Made by a program: the position numbers and the translations under genes. Below, one piece after another: positions 1 through 13,511 of a DNA stretch of 64,000 nt (position 1 is its first letter; each line of letters starts with the position of its first letter). Below the pieces are notes generated by a model. It saw only the letters and a list, made by a program, of their open reading frames with translations. It had not been told where the DNA came from and ran no database searches. The stretch is from Xiphydria camelus (taxonomy: Eukaryota > Arthropoda > Insecta > Hymenoptera > Xiphydriidae), in contig OY783193.1 of NCBI GenBank assembly GCA_963678675.1, positions 14,206,208 to 14,270,207 of the forward strand. Direction: 5' to 3'.

Positions 1-1726
<1,726 letters not shown>

Positions 1727-3518
1727 TTGGCCTTAGTAGATTAAAGATAGAATATTCCTGGAATTAAAATGGCAAGATACCCCTAACGAGACCTTAACGA
1801 TATGTACCAGTAAGACTAACCCACAAAAACCTGATAGAGCTATCGTATTAGGCCTTAAGAAATATATTTCCATCGCATCCGTAGGAAATATAGAGCAGAA
1901 AATAAAATATTTAACGTTCAACGGTGTGTATTATTTCCTTCAAACATAAACAATTATTCAAAAATTAATAAAAAAATGTCTACATGGTTCGAAAATGGTA
2001 GTATTCGAAAATTTATATGAATAGTTTAAATGCGGTTGAAAAATGTAATAATTTGACAGTATGGAGCGATTTTGCAATAAAATATAGGAAGAACATCAAA
2101 ACATTTTTATATAAATCGAATTCGACAAACCTAATCTACTGAGAGTAAAATAATTGAATTTTCGTACGCAATACTATGACGAATAATTGCGTATAGGAGA
2201 ATATATAATATTTCATGACGATAACTATTTCAAAGTCGATATCAATACTGAACTTTCGAAAGGTAGGTACTCAATTCAGTTTTAATATAAAAAAAATATT
2301 CATATTATAAATTTAATTTGTAATCCGTACCACATGTTCAATAACAAACGAAAAAGAAACGGTCCGAAAAAATAATTATTTGGAAAATTATAAGTGCGTT
2401 TCTCTTTAGATTTTGACGTCATCGAAAAGCCAGAGACTCGCTATGGACCGAGTGCGAGGGAGATAGTCTTACTAGTTAATGACGTAGCTGCATTTTTAAA
2501 TATCGTTTTCCAGCTTAAATAGGATAGAAAATGAAAAATGAAAAAAATACGGGGTAAATATTATAATATTGTTCAAATTTTTCGAGTCTGCAATAAAAAA
2601 CTAATTTTAAGACCGAATACCGATGAGCTCAATTAATGATACATTAATACAATAATTAATCAATTGTTGTACTTAAATGGTATCCATTCAATTTCTTGAT
2701 GACAGATTTATTCTACTAGATCGAATTTTAACCAGCAACAGTAAAAATATGCCTAAATATCGATAAGAATTTTCTCGTCTAGAACAAAAATTAAAAAAAA
2801 TAGAGAAAAAATAGTAAACCGATTAACGTAAAGCCCGATGATAGACCACGCTTACGGGAGCTTAGTACTGAAGTTATTATACCGTTTGATTATAAGCTCT
2901 AATATCCGCCCCCCTCTCTCTCCTGTCAGTAATTCTCCACATTCCACGACACAACTTTGCTTCGTGATAAAGCGGCGCATTAATTTCTCGCTGGGTTTTA
3001 CACTCTCCGAGACGCGCTTATAACTCCCTCTTGTCAATATATAACTATCCCGGAACACGTTCGAAGAACTGAAATTTGTTTAGTAATTACCATGGAAAAT
3101 TTGGTATCCGCTGATGACACTGACTATATACTTCACTAGAGAAAAGTTGTTTATCATCGAACCACTACTGATATTTTATAAAACAGAGATAGCTCTAGTA
3201 CTCTGTTTCCTAGAGAATCAGTGTGTGTGATGGTGTGATTATTTACCACTACTTAAATCATACCACCATTCATTTTCTATGAAATAGAGCGCTCTGCTAT
3301 TTCTATTTCATAAAATATCACTGGTAGTAGAATATAGGCAACGTTTCCCTATTGAGAATCCACATAGAGGCATGGATTATTCAATATGGCGTTGCATAAC
3401 ACAGTCATATACAAAAATTCAGGTGCCACATTAGAAAATATAAAAATGTTACTGCAGATTAAGAATATCTGTAGCGTCCTCACGATGAATCATTAAAAAT
3501 TGGAAAAAATATGGGGAA
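1727..3518. other. AT-rich DNA without recognisable features
   Basis: No gene, transposon end or long repeat is visible. Short open frames near 2838-3058 overlap on both strands and do not look coding. A small imperfect inverted repeat lies near 3190-3310. Confidence 0.6.
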
Positions 3519-3519
3519 G

Positions 3520-3655
3520 TGCACAGAGAGAAGAGTATATTAATCACTCTTATACTAGAAAATATATTTGACATTCTTGAAGTTTACCAGATGTACATAT
3601 GTATGTACATATGCCAACTGTTTTCATACACTGAAAACAATGAGTGGCTCTCATT
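3520..3655 (+). mobile_element. Left part of a TA MITE (same family as 10520-10759)
   Basis: The end motif and the first 120 bases (CACAGAGAGAAGAGTATATT, then TTTGACA and GAAGTTTACCAGATGTAC) match the complete MITE at 10520-10759. Similarity stops just before the GGGGCC repeat at 3657. A matching right end occurs at about 5440-5572, so this is probably one MITE opened by later insertions. Confidence 0.65.
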
Positions 3656-3656
3656 A

Positions 3657-3803
3657 GGGGCCATCCATATATTACGTAAGACGTTTTTGGCCTCTTTTTG
3701 ACCCCCCCCCCCCCCCCGCCTCCTCCCCCCAGTGTAAGATACTGTAAGATTCCAGATGACCCCCCCCCCCCCTTAAATCTTACATAAGACGTAACTTTTT
3801 TAA
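3657..3803 (+). repeat. GGGGCCATCCATATATTACG poly-C repeat
   Basis: The segment begins GGGGCCATCCATATATTACG, contains runs of 16 C (3702-3717) and 13 C (3760-3772), and shows inverted TTACGTAAGACG / CTTACATAAGACG motifs. This resembles a short repeat I associate with insect genomes (recollection, not searched). Its right end is replaced by the TTAA target of the piggyBac-type element next door. Confidence 0.6.
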
Positions 3804-4074
3804 CCCTCGTACGTCCCTCGGGTCTATAATGACCCACAGCGTTCAATATCGATAAGTTATTATTATGCCTTTAGAGATAATCTTCTGAAATTTTTAGACA
3901 TTGTTTCTTTCTTATAACGATAATTTTTCATGATGGAAATAAGCATGTAATTATGTAATTTTGTCGACTACAAAAAACTGCACGTACAAGGTCTTCGGGT
4001 CATATATGACCCATACTGTAGAATATTTTGTTATTTGTATTCAGGTACCATTTGTAGTCAATGTACCATTTTTC

Positions 4075-4581
4075 TTATATTATGCAGTTTCCAGTGATTT
4101 CATAATACTTCAGACAAATTTTATAAAGTGTACGTAGTTTGTTTGCTGAATGACCATGCATGTAGAGACGGAGTACGGACGTGGTCATTCCTGCTCTGCT
4201 CAGTTCTTCTGTAGGTATCTCTCCAAGTAGTGCGAGGAGTGTCTGTCTCATGGTATTAGCGTATATAATACCACCCATTACAATCGAAAGATCGAGAAAT
4301 TTTTCAAATTTATCTTTTGTGAGAGGACGCCATTTCTTCATATGAGAATTTTCAACCTGATGATTTTGAGTTTCATAACGATTCGTCTCCTCTATAATCC
4401 TTTCAAGCAGACGAGAATGAAAAAAATAATTGAAATAATCGATTGGACTATTTCCCGATATAAAGATTTTCGGATTTATTTCGGAGATACCTTCGAAATC
4501 TTTGATTGATGGGTAAAAATACGGGTACTCTTGTACTTTTGGTTCGGATTCGCCACTAGTCCAAGCTTCATTTTCAGCCAT
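4075..4581 (-). pseudogene. piggyBac-type transposase, internally deleted
   Basis: The 168-residue frame starts with an acidic head, then shows the N-terminal block of the DDE_Tnp_1_7 (piggyBac) domain: a PIDYFNYFF-like motif near residue 47 and WRPLTKDKFEKFLDLSIVMG near 85-104. In intact family members this leads into a domain of several hundred residues with catalytic aspartates. Here it jumps after GGII to unrelated-looking or C-terminal sequence and stops. The catalytic centre is missing, so the product cannot be an active transposase. The terminal repeats of the enclosing element support the assignment. Confidence 0.85.
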
Positions 4582-4724
4582 TGCATTGTTGGATACTACT
4601 GTATCAATACAACCGTAAAGAACAGGCGAGCGAGGCAGGCTTATAGATTGCGCGGAGCGTTGCGTTTGCGCGAACGAATTCGCAATACGCCACCTATAAG
4701 GCTTTTCGCGTATACCGTGTCATC

Positions 4725-4985
4725 ATTCACCATATTGTATTCGCCATTTTGGATTTGAGACTAGACCGATTTGGACATCAGCATCGTAATGAGCGACCCC
4801 GAAAACCCCCCAAGTAACAAGTTTCGGGCCATAATCTTCAAATTCTAAATATTTCTGGAATTCATCATCCGCCATATTGCATTCGCCATCTTGAATTTGA
4901 GAATAGAGCGATTTGGATATCAGCATCATAATGAGCGACCCAAAAAACCCCGAGTAACAAGTTTTGAGCGATAATCTTTCCTGCC
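4725..4985. repeat. Tandem duplication of a ~137-bp module
   Basis: Two diverged copies stand in tandem: about 4725-4850 and 4863-4985. Both carry CGCCAT...TTGAATTTGAGA, ATCAGCATC and ACAAGTTT. The 94-residue minus-strand frame across them merely reads the duplication and is not taken as a gene. It lies upstream of the transposase frame inside the piggyBac-type element. Confidence 0.8.
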
Positions 4986-5439
4986 AAATTTTTTCCACTG
5001 GATCCAAAGTCGATTTTGCCCTGTGTCCGGGGTGGTCGATATATCGACCAGCAGTTAGGTCGGGGCCTCCAAATAGGAAATTATTGACTTTATTTATAAA
5101 TTTTACGTTTAAATAGTCGATTTTAACTGAAATTTCCCCGGGCTCTAACGGTTAATATATACGAGTACATACATCCTACCCTTGGGTCATATATGACCCG
5201 AAGGACTTAAGTGTAAGTATAAATGAGGGCCGTACGAGGGTTAAAGTCATTCTTGAGCTTGCCGTTTATACTGCTTTCAAATATCATATGAATATTAGGA
5301 AGAGATTGACTATATTTCGAGACGGTCCTGCTAAACAATAGCATTATACATAGTCAGAACGAGAATGCTGTACATAGGAGCTGTTTAAATAGACTCTTCA
5401 TTATTCGCTATTCTCTAATCGTGTATCAACAGCGTCTTT

Positions 5440-5572
5440 TATCCGAGTGAAAGCCCAACACGATTGATGTAAAGTTTATAGTTTACTACGGTATATTTCT
5501 TTATCAGTGCTTTCCCCAAAATGTCAAATCTGTTGTCTAGTATAACAGTGATTAATATGCTCTTCTCTCTGT
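5440..5572 (+). mobile_element. Right part of the split TA MITE
   Basis: The segment ends CTTTCCCC-AAAATGTCAAATCTG...ATTAATATGCTCTTCTCTCTGTG, matching the right end of the MITE at 10520-10759. It pairs with the left part at 3520-3655. The sequence between the insertion and this end (5245-5440) has no recognisable content. Confidence 0.6.
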
Positions 5573-6726
5573 GTGACCGGGAATCGTATAAGCTTGACGG
5601 CTCTCTATTTAGAAACATCAGATACCCTAGAAAGGTATCGTGAAAATTTAACCCATTCACTGACACAGGCCTTGTAAGTAAACTTTACTCATCAATACCC
5701 TTTTAGGGTTAAAGCAGTAATCACACCAAATCACTGTGGTAACAATAGTATCCATTTCTGCCACCAGATACCGATGGATCAATGACGATTCCCAATACTG
5801 TTCCAGACACAAGTGTGGTCCAACCTGAGCACCGGTCCAAATTCGGTAACCTCTCTTATAACCTCCTAGTGCAGTCTCTTGAATTTTCTCGAAATGTTCA
5901 GAAAACGGACAGTGGGATCGCCATAAAAAGCAGGGCTTACGCCGTAGCACCAAGAAAACAATATCAGACACTAGTAGCGACGCAACTTGAAATGAAATGA
6001 GGTTCAAAGTTATACGACATCATAACTCACGGATAATGTAATTGGCACGGCTTTCCGGAGAAAAGGAGACGCGCGGCTAGCCAGCTGCACCGTAAATATT
6101 TGAAAACCACAGGCTGGTAATTTTATAGTCTCTCAATTTCAGTCCCGCAACGTAGATAGTCGATCCGAACGGAAGGAAATTCAGTTTCTCCGTCGCGATG
6201 CGCTGCCATCCCATCGCGCGTATACTTACTACATACATGAGCACACGGGAAATCGAAAATTTGCTTCTGGCGTATCCCGTTCTGAGAAAGAATTTCATTC
6301 TCGCACCGGGGGAACGACGAGAATCGTAAATTGGGTGTTTCCTGCGGCTATTGTGATTTTTCTAGGGAAGGAAGCAGATCTAAAGTTTGCCGTATTTTAA
6401 AGTCGATACGCGCGATTGGCGGAAAAGAGGGTGCGTGTATAGCTCTCACATTAGCATGGGACGCAAGCAAAGAAAGGTACCGTAAAATATACTGGGATAA
6501 GAAAAGAAATACATTTTATTTTTCGACTTCAGGTATTTATGTAAAAACAAGTTCTTTTACTTCAAAGGAAGCATGCAATTAAACTGAGCTATTAATGAAG
6601 CATTTAATTACTCGTTGAATTACTCGAGGATTGGTTTGAAGATATAAATGTTTAGCTCTATTGGTTGAAATTAAGTTAACAAAATTAAACATTTTGATGG
6701 CAGTGCCTATGATGTTTTATATAGAG
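5573..6726. other. Unassigned stretch open on both strands
   Basis: 5657-6007 is open on the minus strand for 116 codons and 5782-6000 on the plus strand for 72 codons. Neither translation matches a family I know, and dual openness argues against coding. A tiny TTAA-CCC...GGG-TTAA interval at 5648-5712 could be a minimal piggyBac-like MITE, or chance. Confidence 0.4.
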
Positions 6727-6728
6727 TA

Positions 6729-7518
6729 AGTCAGGCTGAGATGGCCATAGTTTGTTCAATCGCCTGCAGTTTCTACAATTTTGAAGTTACAATAGGCGGT
6801 AAAGTTATTTTATAATCTTTATAATTAATTGACAAAAGATAACTCGTGGTTTTAATTTAAAATATAAACTCCAAGATAACATAAAATCAAGATGAAAAAG
6901 AAACTATCACTGGTCATCTCTCTCATAGTGTAGGTACGAGATGGCCAATGACATACATTTTGCTGAATTTTTCCTAATTTTTCATTTTACTTTCTTCGCG
7001 TATAGAGGACTACTTTGTACGCGCATAGTGCAATTTCCGTCATTCGAAGGTCGCAAAATGTACCATATATTCAATCATCTTTTTTTTCACGGTAAAAATT
7101 GTTCCCCATATATATCACTTCACTTTTTCCTTTTACTTTCCAGAACTAGGTTCTCGTCACTAGTTTTATATTTATTTTTTGCTTTTCTATCGCAGATCAC
7201 AATATAAACTATGTTGTTGTGGCTTGTTAATCAATGGTTTATACATTACATGAACTGGCCGCAAGAAGGAGCAAAGCAACATGATAAATATAAATTTTAG
7301 CCTCTCATAAAATTGTCTAAAATTACTTTGTAACTAGTTCTAAACTAAACATTGAAGACAACTATTTGCAATGATTTTTTGAGGACCTTAAATATCATGT
7401 TACGGTAGTTGTGTGTAACGGGAAATGTAAATTTGGAGCGCAAAAACAGCCATATCTCGAACCGAATTTGAAATATTTGAATTGGCCGTTTTTCTCGTAT
7501 GGCCATCTCCCCCGGATT
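6729..7518. mobile_element. TA-flanked MITE, GAGATGGCCATA ends
   Basis: Inverted ends AGTCAGGCTGAGATGGCCATA and (reverse) AATCCGGGGGAGATGGCCATA are each bordered by TA. The 790-bp interior is AT-rich and the 88-codon frame inside has no recognisable domain. An internal CGAGATGGCCAATG repeat of the end motif lies near 6938. TA borders suggest a Tc1/mariner-type source. Confidence 0.75.
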
Positions 7519-7977
7519 TACCTTATTAAATAAGGTTAATATTAGAATCTAATAATCAAATTTTGATTATTAGATTCTATTATTCTATTATTAAATTACA
7601 TTATTTTTCTATAATCAACGTTGTAGCACGATTAAAAGTACAGAACCTGCAACAATGAAATATTGCAGAGTCATTATTCGTATCGAGAGGAAATGTCCAA
7701 TTGATAAATGCTTCAAAATATTTAGATAAGTACATAGTTAGAAAGTTTGTTTTGGAATAAGTCTATCCATATTTTTATGTTAAAATAAAATGGTTTTTGT
7801 ATTAATTTAACATTCTTTGCGTTCATTTCAATATTATTTGTGTTTATTTAAACACACAAAATATTAGATTAATACGAAGCATCGGTTGATTTTAACATAT
7901 TATACAAAAATGAGTGGACCGATTGAAATGCAAAATTTCCAATAGTCTTACCACCAAATAAATAGCGTCTTATTATA

Positions 7978-8709
7978 CAGGGTGATTCAGAAATAAGTTG
8001 CACAAATTTAGTATGTCCTAGACCTTGTCGAAATATGAAAAAAAGTTACATGAAATTTTTGTCTACGCCTCACCGTTTAAAATATACAGAGTGTTAAAAT
8101 TGAATGTTTTAAAAAGTTTTTCAATAATATCTTTTGATGGGCGAAAAATAATTTTACGAAATTTGGTATACAGGGATTTCTTGGGACAAGGAATCGAAAT
8201 TTGATGACCTTTTTGTTGAATGTTGTAGAGGGCGCCACATGCAAGTCTTAATGTTATTACAAATGTCTCAACTTTTTTGTGCTGCACTATATGTGACATT
8301 TGACGAAATAACTTTCTTCTTAAAACCTTTTAACACCAAAAACGCACACTTGTTTTATTTCGATAAATCCATTCGCTTTCAAGATATTTGCAGTTTACTC
8401 TGTCGTAGCATACTAAAATACCTGTGAAATTTGTCCCAGACTTAGAGGTGTTAAATAAAATAACAAAATCATAAGAGAACTCAATTTTTATTAAAAATAC
8501 ATAATGCAATTTTAAAGGAACAACTTTTTTTAACACAACTAATAATGCATTTTATAAAACTTTACAATAAATGTTTAAAATGCCTTCCATTAACACCCTG
8601 TATATTCTAAACGGTGAGGCGTAGAAAAAAATTTCATTTAACTTTTTTTCATATTTCGAGAAGATCTATGACATATTAAATTTGTGCCACTTATTTCTGA
8701 ATCACCCTG
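7978..8709. mobile_element. CAGGGTGATTC foldback MITE
   Basis: TA borders at 7976-7977 and 8710-8711 enclose inverted ends beginning CAGGGTGATTCAGAAATAAG. The inverted similarity continues for about 125 bases on each side (the GGTGAGGCGTAG motif occurs at both 8060 and 8615). No transposase is encoded, so this is non-autonomous. Interior frames of 62-78 codons are shadows. Confidence 0.85.
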
Positions 8710-8711
8710 TA

Positions 8712-10069
8712 TAAAAGAACGTATTTAATATATCTTATTGAGGTAAAAAAAAAGGTACACATTTTTAACCATTATTATAGTTGAACCTGCCACTTCGAAT
8801 TGTCGATAGATCCTCACCATATCTGGCGTGTGTCTAACCGAGCGATAAAGTCTCCGTTTAACGTGAAAAACGTGCAAAGTTTTATTAAGAGTCTCAAACG
8901 CAATTTCCCGGCTGCAAGTACACTTTAAATGCACCTAGACGATCCGGTTCGACGTCAAAGTAGCTCCCTGCGGATCAGGAGCGGGATAATAAAACACCCT
9001 GGAATTCTAGTTTCTTATGTCTTTAAACGCCACCCCACCTACTATCCGTTAATACCGTTTCCACATTGTGCCCGGCAAACTTTTGTTTAAAACGGGTCAA
9101 CACGTAGTCGCGCGCGAAGCCGCGCTCTTCCGCATCACGCCAGGTGCGAAATGCTGGATATAATCAGACCGAGAGACGGCGACAACGCACGCCGGTTCGA
9201 GGTTAAGTGTCGGTGCGGAAATATATTCGTATCCCGTTTCCTCTCCCTCGTCGCCGTCTCTTCTCGCGCGGATTACGAAGCCGACGCATTGTCCTCGAAA
9301 ATCCAGTTAAAAGGAAGTCGGCGGGTAAGTGCAGCGCAAACGTTGGATTCTGCGGACGAGTGCGGAAAGTATCACGATATAGCGTATATCGTGCGCGGCT
9401 TTATGCACAGAAATTGGGACGTGTCCTGTTTGTTCGGTATAAAGAAGAATGGGACGCGCGCGATAGAGAAAGAAAGGAGAGAGAAGGATTTAAATGTAAA
9501 ATTCAAAGAATCTTTATTGTTCTACCGAGAGAAAACAAATTGAACGAATAAAGTAACTCGGCTGGAGTTCAAAGTCCTTATCGGCGTTTGACGCTAAGCG
9601 ATATATCTATACTTGCTGGGGGAAAGATCGAAAAGTCATTTACCCCTCCGTAACTAATGCGTGTTCAGCCGCTTCATTATGCAATCTCAATTGGCACGCA
9701 TATGCGCTACTACACTCTGACATGAAATGCACGAAACGGCGTTGCATCGTGACCAGCGGTATAGTTCGCGCCTCTGCAGGGACTATATTTAAGTGCGAAT
9801 AGTCTCACCTTTTTATCGGAAGTGACGCGGCACTTTTAAAGCCATCGCCGTCGGGAGAGAAAAACCTCTACGGCTATTAATATTCTTTGGCCAAATCGAA
9901 ATTGGGACAAAAGGGTCTTTGGTGAAATCCAAATACTGCAGCAGAGCCTCACCAGTTTAAACTATTAAGAATAAAGATTAAATGCATTAATGTACCTATA
10001 ATTTTATTTTCAAGTAATTTGACAAATATTTTTTAGATAATTCCACGAAAATTCTAAAATTTAGTTACA
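8712..10069. other. Intervening DNA with a GC-rich island
   Basis: About 8940-9560 is GC- and CpG-rich compared with its surroundings, with two overlapping plus-strand frames (9151-9543 and 9207-9551). Neither product is recognisable. It might be a 5' exon or regulatory island; I cannot tell. No transposon ends are seen. Confidence 0.4.
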
Positions 10070-10519
10070 TAAACACACGGAAAAGAAAACGATTCTGTTG
10101 AATTAACAAACCCTGAGTTGCTGGTATTACAGTTGCAATTCCAACAAAATATTTAGCTAAATATTTTGCACCCGTAGCAAGTTCTGCTAAATTCAGTTAA
10201 GCTTCTTCTGTTTGCTGATGATGATCTTGCTGACTTAGCAATATATATTGCTAAAGTAGAGACTCTTTTTAGACCTACAGCAAAATATGTTTTAGCTCAC
10301 ATAAATTTTATTATTATAGCAAACACATTTGCTAAGGGTATACTCATAAGACAGGTCACCACGAAGGTTTGTTTTCCTATGTAGAAAATGCCTTAAGAAT
10401 TTGTAAAAAAAATATTATGAATGCCGCGAATGAGCTTAGCTATGAAATCCACAATAGGAACTTCAAATTTAAACCTTATGAGAACTCACCGATGAAATAA
10501 TCATGTTTCCATGCTAATA

Positions 10520-10759
10520 CACGGAAAGAAAAGTATATTGATCACTGTTATACTAGACAATAGATTTGACAGTTTAGGGAAAGTATTGCGTTCATTGCTT
10601 TAATGTATGACAGAAATTGACGTACGTTTAGTGAAGTTTACTAGATGTACGTCAACTGTTGTCACATACGGTAAAATAATGAATGCAATACTTTCTCTAA
10701 AATGTCAAATCTATTATAATACCTAATATAACAATGATTAATATACTTTTCTCTCCGTG
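10520..10759. mobile_element. Complete 240-bp TA MITE (CACGGA ends)
   Basis: TA at 10518-10519 and 10760-10761 bounds inverted ends CACGGA(A/G)AGAAAAGTATATT, with inverted similarity over nearly 70 bases up to the GACATTTTAG region. It is the best-preserved copy of the family seen split at 3520-3655 and 5440-5572. Confidence 0.85.
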
Positions 10760-11711
10760 TACTTAATGAAACTCAAGTATCCGACCATTTTAAGACGATG
10801 TAACTGATTAGTGATAGCAATAAGGAATTAACAACTGACACAGTTTTATACACACTGCAAGCTACTTGACATGGAATAAAATCATTAAAAGTTTCAAGAA
10901 TACTGGGTAATTCCGTGGTCGAGGCTTCGATCTTCTATATAGAGTACCCAGATTCAAATTCCCCAGAATTCAACTATGATACAAAGAACATGTAGGTACT
11001 CACCCGATTCTTTTTTTTTCTAATATTTCAAGAACATACCATTAGGAAATGTTATTCATTACCCTAAAACATTATTTTCATCGGTTTTTGAAGACTAATT
11101 TGGCCCTTTTTGGCGCCAAGTAACAACTGTGGTTGCTGTGACAACAAAATTTACATAGCTTACTAAATTTGTAACACTAGTTACTTATTTGACTGCACAC
11201 GAAGAGAAATAATTTATGGAAATTCTATGAAATGCTGCTATTCTTATATTGAAAAAATATAATATACAGGACCACGAGATAGTCTCGTTAACTTATTAAG
11301 ATAAAATATATTTCTTTGTTTTGTTCATGTTTCTTTTATAGCTTAAATATTAAATTTAAGTGAGAAGAATATTCTACAGTATAAGATCAATACATATAGA
11401 AATCACTCATGTAGGCTTATAAAAAAACTATATAAGTAAGTTTGTTATGTCTACAACCTTAATGTGAAATATAATGTCCAATAAAAATTGTCATCGGTAT
11501 TGTTCATGAAATATTTTCTTATAAGAAAAATGGAATGTAATTTTCTTACTACACAAATATCTTATTAATTTTATTTATCAGGTTTATGGATGCTTTAAAG
11601 CGGTGCATGTTAATTTCAAGCTAACGGTATGTAATTTAAATATTCTCATTCCTTGTTCTGAATGTTAACCAAATATTGCGAATACATAAAGTAATATACA
11701 AACACATTATA

Positions 11712-12767
11712 CAGGGTGTCCCTAAATATCACGTACAAACGGAAGGAGGTAATTCTTTGACTTATTTCATGACTAAAAGCTCATATAAACATTGGCCCGT
11801 AAAAGCTTCGTTACTGATCTACAGGATGTTGAAATATCAAAATTTGTTTAGTTTTTTTTATAGCTCATGCAGTTTTTAAGATAATTAGCTCAAATTTGGA
11901 ATGTAGATGCTGTAGGCCTTATATCATTGGGCATGTTAAATGGTTGTGAGAATCTACAGGGGGTTACTTTTTCAGGGGTCGTGCCCCCTTTTCTCCCCCT
12001 GAACTTTTTTGCGGTGCGCCTCTGGTGGATTCTAAAATACAAAATAAATTTTCTGATTTGTTTACAAACTTTTTGGTCTCTTAGAGTTTTTTCGTATATG
12101 CCACCGTTATCGAGAAAAAACCGTAAGAAATACTCCGGGAATGTTCTAAAGAGTCCGGGAATCAATGAAAAGAAGAGCGGAGGCATGTGTAAGGGTTGGA
12201 GGAGGTCACTTTCAGCAGATTTTGCAACGTTGTTTCGTTATGTTTATTATTTAGGTTTTTCTTATTAAATCATTGCTACAAAAACCGCGTGATCCCAGCT
12301 TACATTTTAAAAAATGTTAATTTCATCTAGCGAATTACAGAAAATCGCTTTTTATTTTTTTTCTCGATAACGGTGGTAGATACGAAAAAACTACAAGAGA
12401 CCAAAAAGTTTGTAAACAAAACAGAACATTTATTTTTTATTTTAGAATCTACCAGAGGCGCACCGAAAAAAAGTTCAGGCGAAGAAAAGGGGGCACGACC
12501 CCTGAAAAAATAACCCCCTGTAGATTCTCACAACCATTTGACATACCCAATGATATAAGCCCTACAGCATAACCTACATTCCAAATTTGAGCTAAATATC
12601 TTAAAAACTGCATGAGCTATAAAAAAAATTAACAAATTTTGAAATTTGAACACCCTGTAGATCAGTAACGAAACTTTTATGGGCCTATGCTTATATGAAC
12701 TTTTAGTCATGAAATAAGCCAAAGAATTACCTCTTTCCGTTTGTACATGATATTTAGGGACACCCTG
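11712..12767. mobile_element. 1,056-bp foldback with ~400-bp inverted arms
   Basis: TA borders enclose ends CAGGGTGTCCCTAAATATCA. The arms, about 11712-12120 and 12355-12767, are inverted copies over most of their length, including GGGGTCGTGCCCCCTTTT and ACCGTTATCGAGAAAAAA. The ~235-bp loop has no recognisable coding potential. A transcript would form a very long hairpin. Frames on both strands at 11890-12268 are arm shadows. Confidence 0.9.
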
Positions 12768-13511
12768 TATAACTACTTATCGCAATATTCAAAACCATTG
12801 TAATTAATAATGTTTTATTGGCTTTATATTGTTTTAATTTCAAATCAACTAGGATTCATTTGAAATTCCTTGAAGTTTTATTCATATAGATTCAATAAGG
12901 GAATTTTCTTCCGTGTGTGCTTACATTAAAACTAAAACTTTATTACGGCCGAAAGTTTCTTGTTATGATAGCAATATTTTTTTCGTGCAATGCAGGTAAT
13001 TCTGGTTAATAAATTTTTTATTATTTATTGATAAACCGTATAGCGCTAGATCCTATTATAAAAATATTCTACAGTTTTCTGATATTTCTCGCTGGCAGTA
13101 AACTGCACCATATTCCCCGATTTTTCCTGACTATACCCCGCTGAATCCCGATATTATTGGTTTCTCTCGAGAGATAGCACTCGCGATGCAGCAACGAGAA
13201 TGGAAGCCCGGCATCGTGGAGTAGTTTCCGATTTTTAAGGACTTTCTCCGAAGAGACATTGCAGCGATACAGCCTCGCAAGCTCTCGCGCTTTCATATGG
13301 CGGATGAGTCGAAGCTTTATATATTTCCCGAAGCCACATAATGCATCTGGTTTTTTCGATCGGTTATTCTCAAGCACACACAACTTATTTTAACGAAAAC
13401 AAATTATGAAATGGAAGAAGACCCACATTCGTTCCTTCGCCGGTGTATTGACCCTATTTGCGCATGACGTCAATAACGTAGCAATAAACTGGGAATATAC
13501 TCGTATGTGTA

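Larger units (their letters stand above)
3804..5240 (-). mobile_element. piggyBac-type element with TTAA target duplication
   Basis: Both ends are flanked by TTAA (3800-3803 and 5241-5244), the hallmark target of the piggyBac superfamily. The termini are inverted: CCCTCGTACG plus a second CCCTC on the left, with the mirror image on the right, 15 of 16 bases matching. Just inside each end lies a GGGTCATATATGACCC-type palindrome. The element is 1,437 bp, shorter than the roughly 2.4 kb of an autonomous piggyBac, and holds a broken transposase. It sits inside the poly-C repeat, so it is the younger insertion. Confidence 0.9.
10072..12921. mobile_element. Possible larger TA element hosting two nested ones
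   Basis: The motif AACACACGGAAAAGAAAA at 10072 is mirrored by AGCACACACGGAAGAAAA read back from 12921, each bordered by TA. Between them lie a complete MITE (10520-10759) and a long foldback (11712-12767). If real, the host element would be about 1.55 kb without its guests. The ends match only over about 20 bases. Confidence 0.4.

Noticed and set aside
3550..3846. 98-codon ORF with poly-Gly
   Set aside because: The glycine runs are simply the poly-C tracts of the repeat; it crosses the repeat and transposon boundary.
4723..5007. 94-codon ORF upstream of the piggyBac relic
   Set aside because: It is produced by the tandem 137-bp duplication; the two halves are repeats of each other.
9151..9551. 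Two plus-strand ORFs in a GC-rich island as genes
   Set aside because: They overlap in different frames with no recognisable product.
11890..12268. Overlapping ORFs in the foldback
   Set aside because: They read the inverted arms on both strands; no domain.
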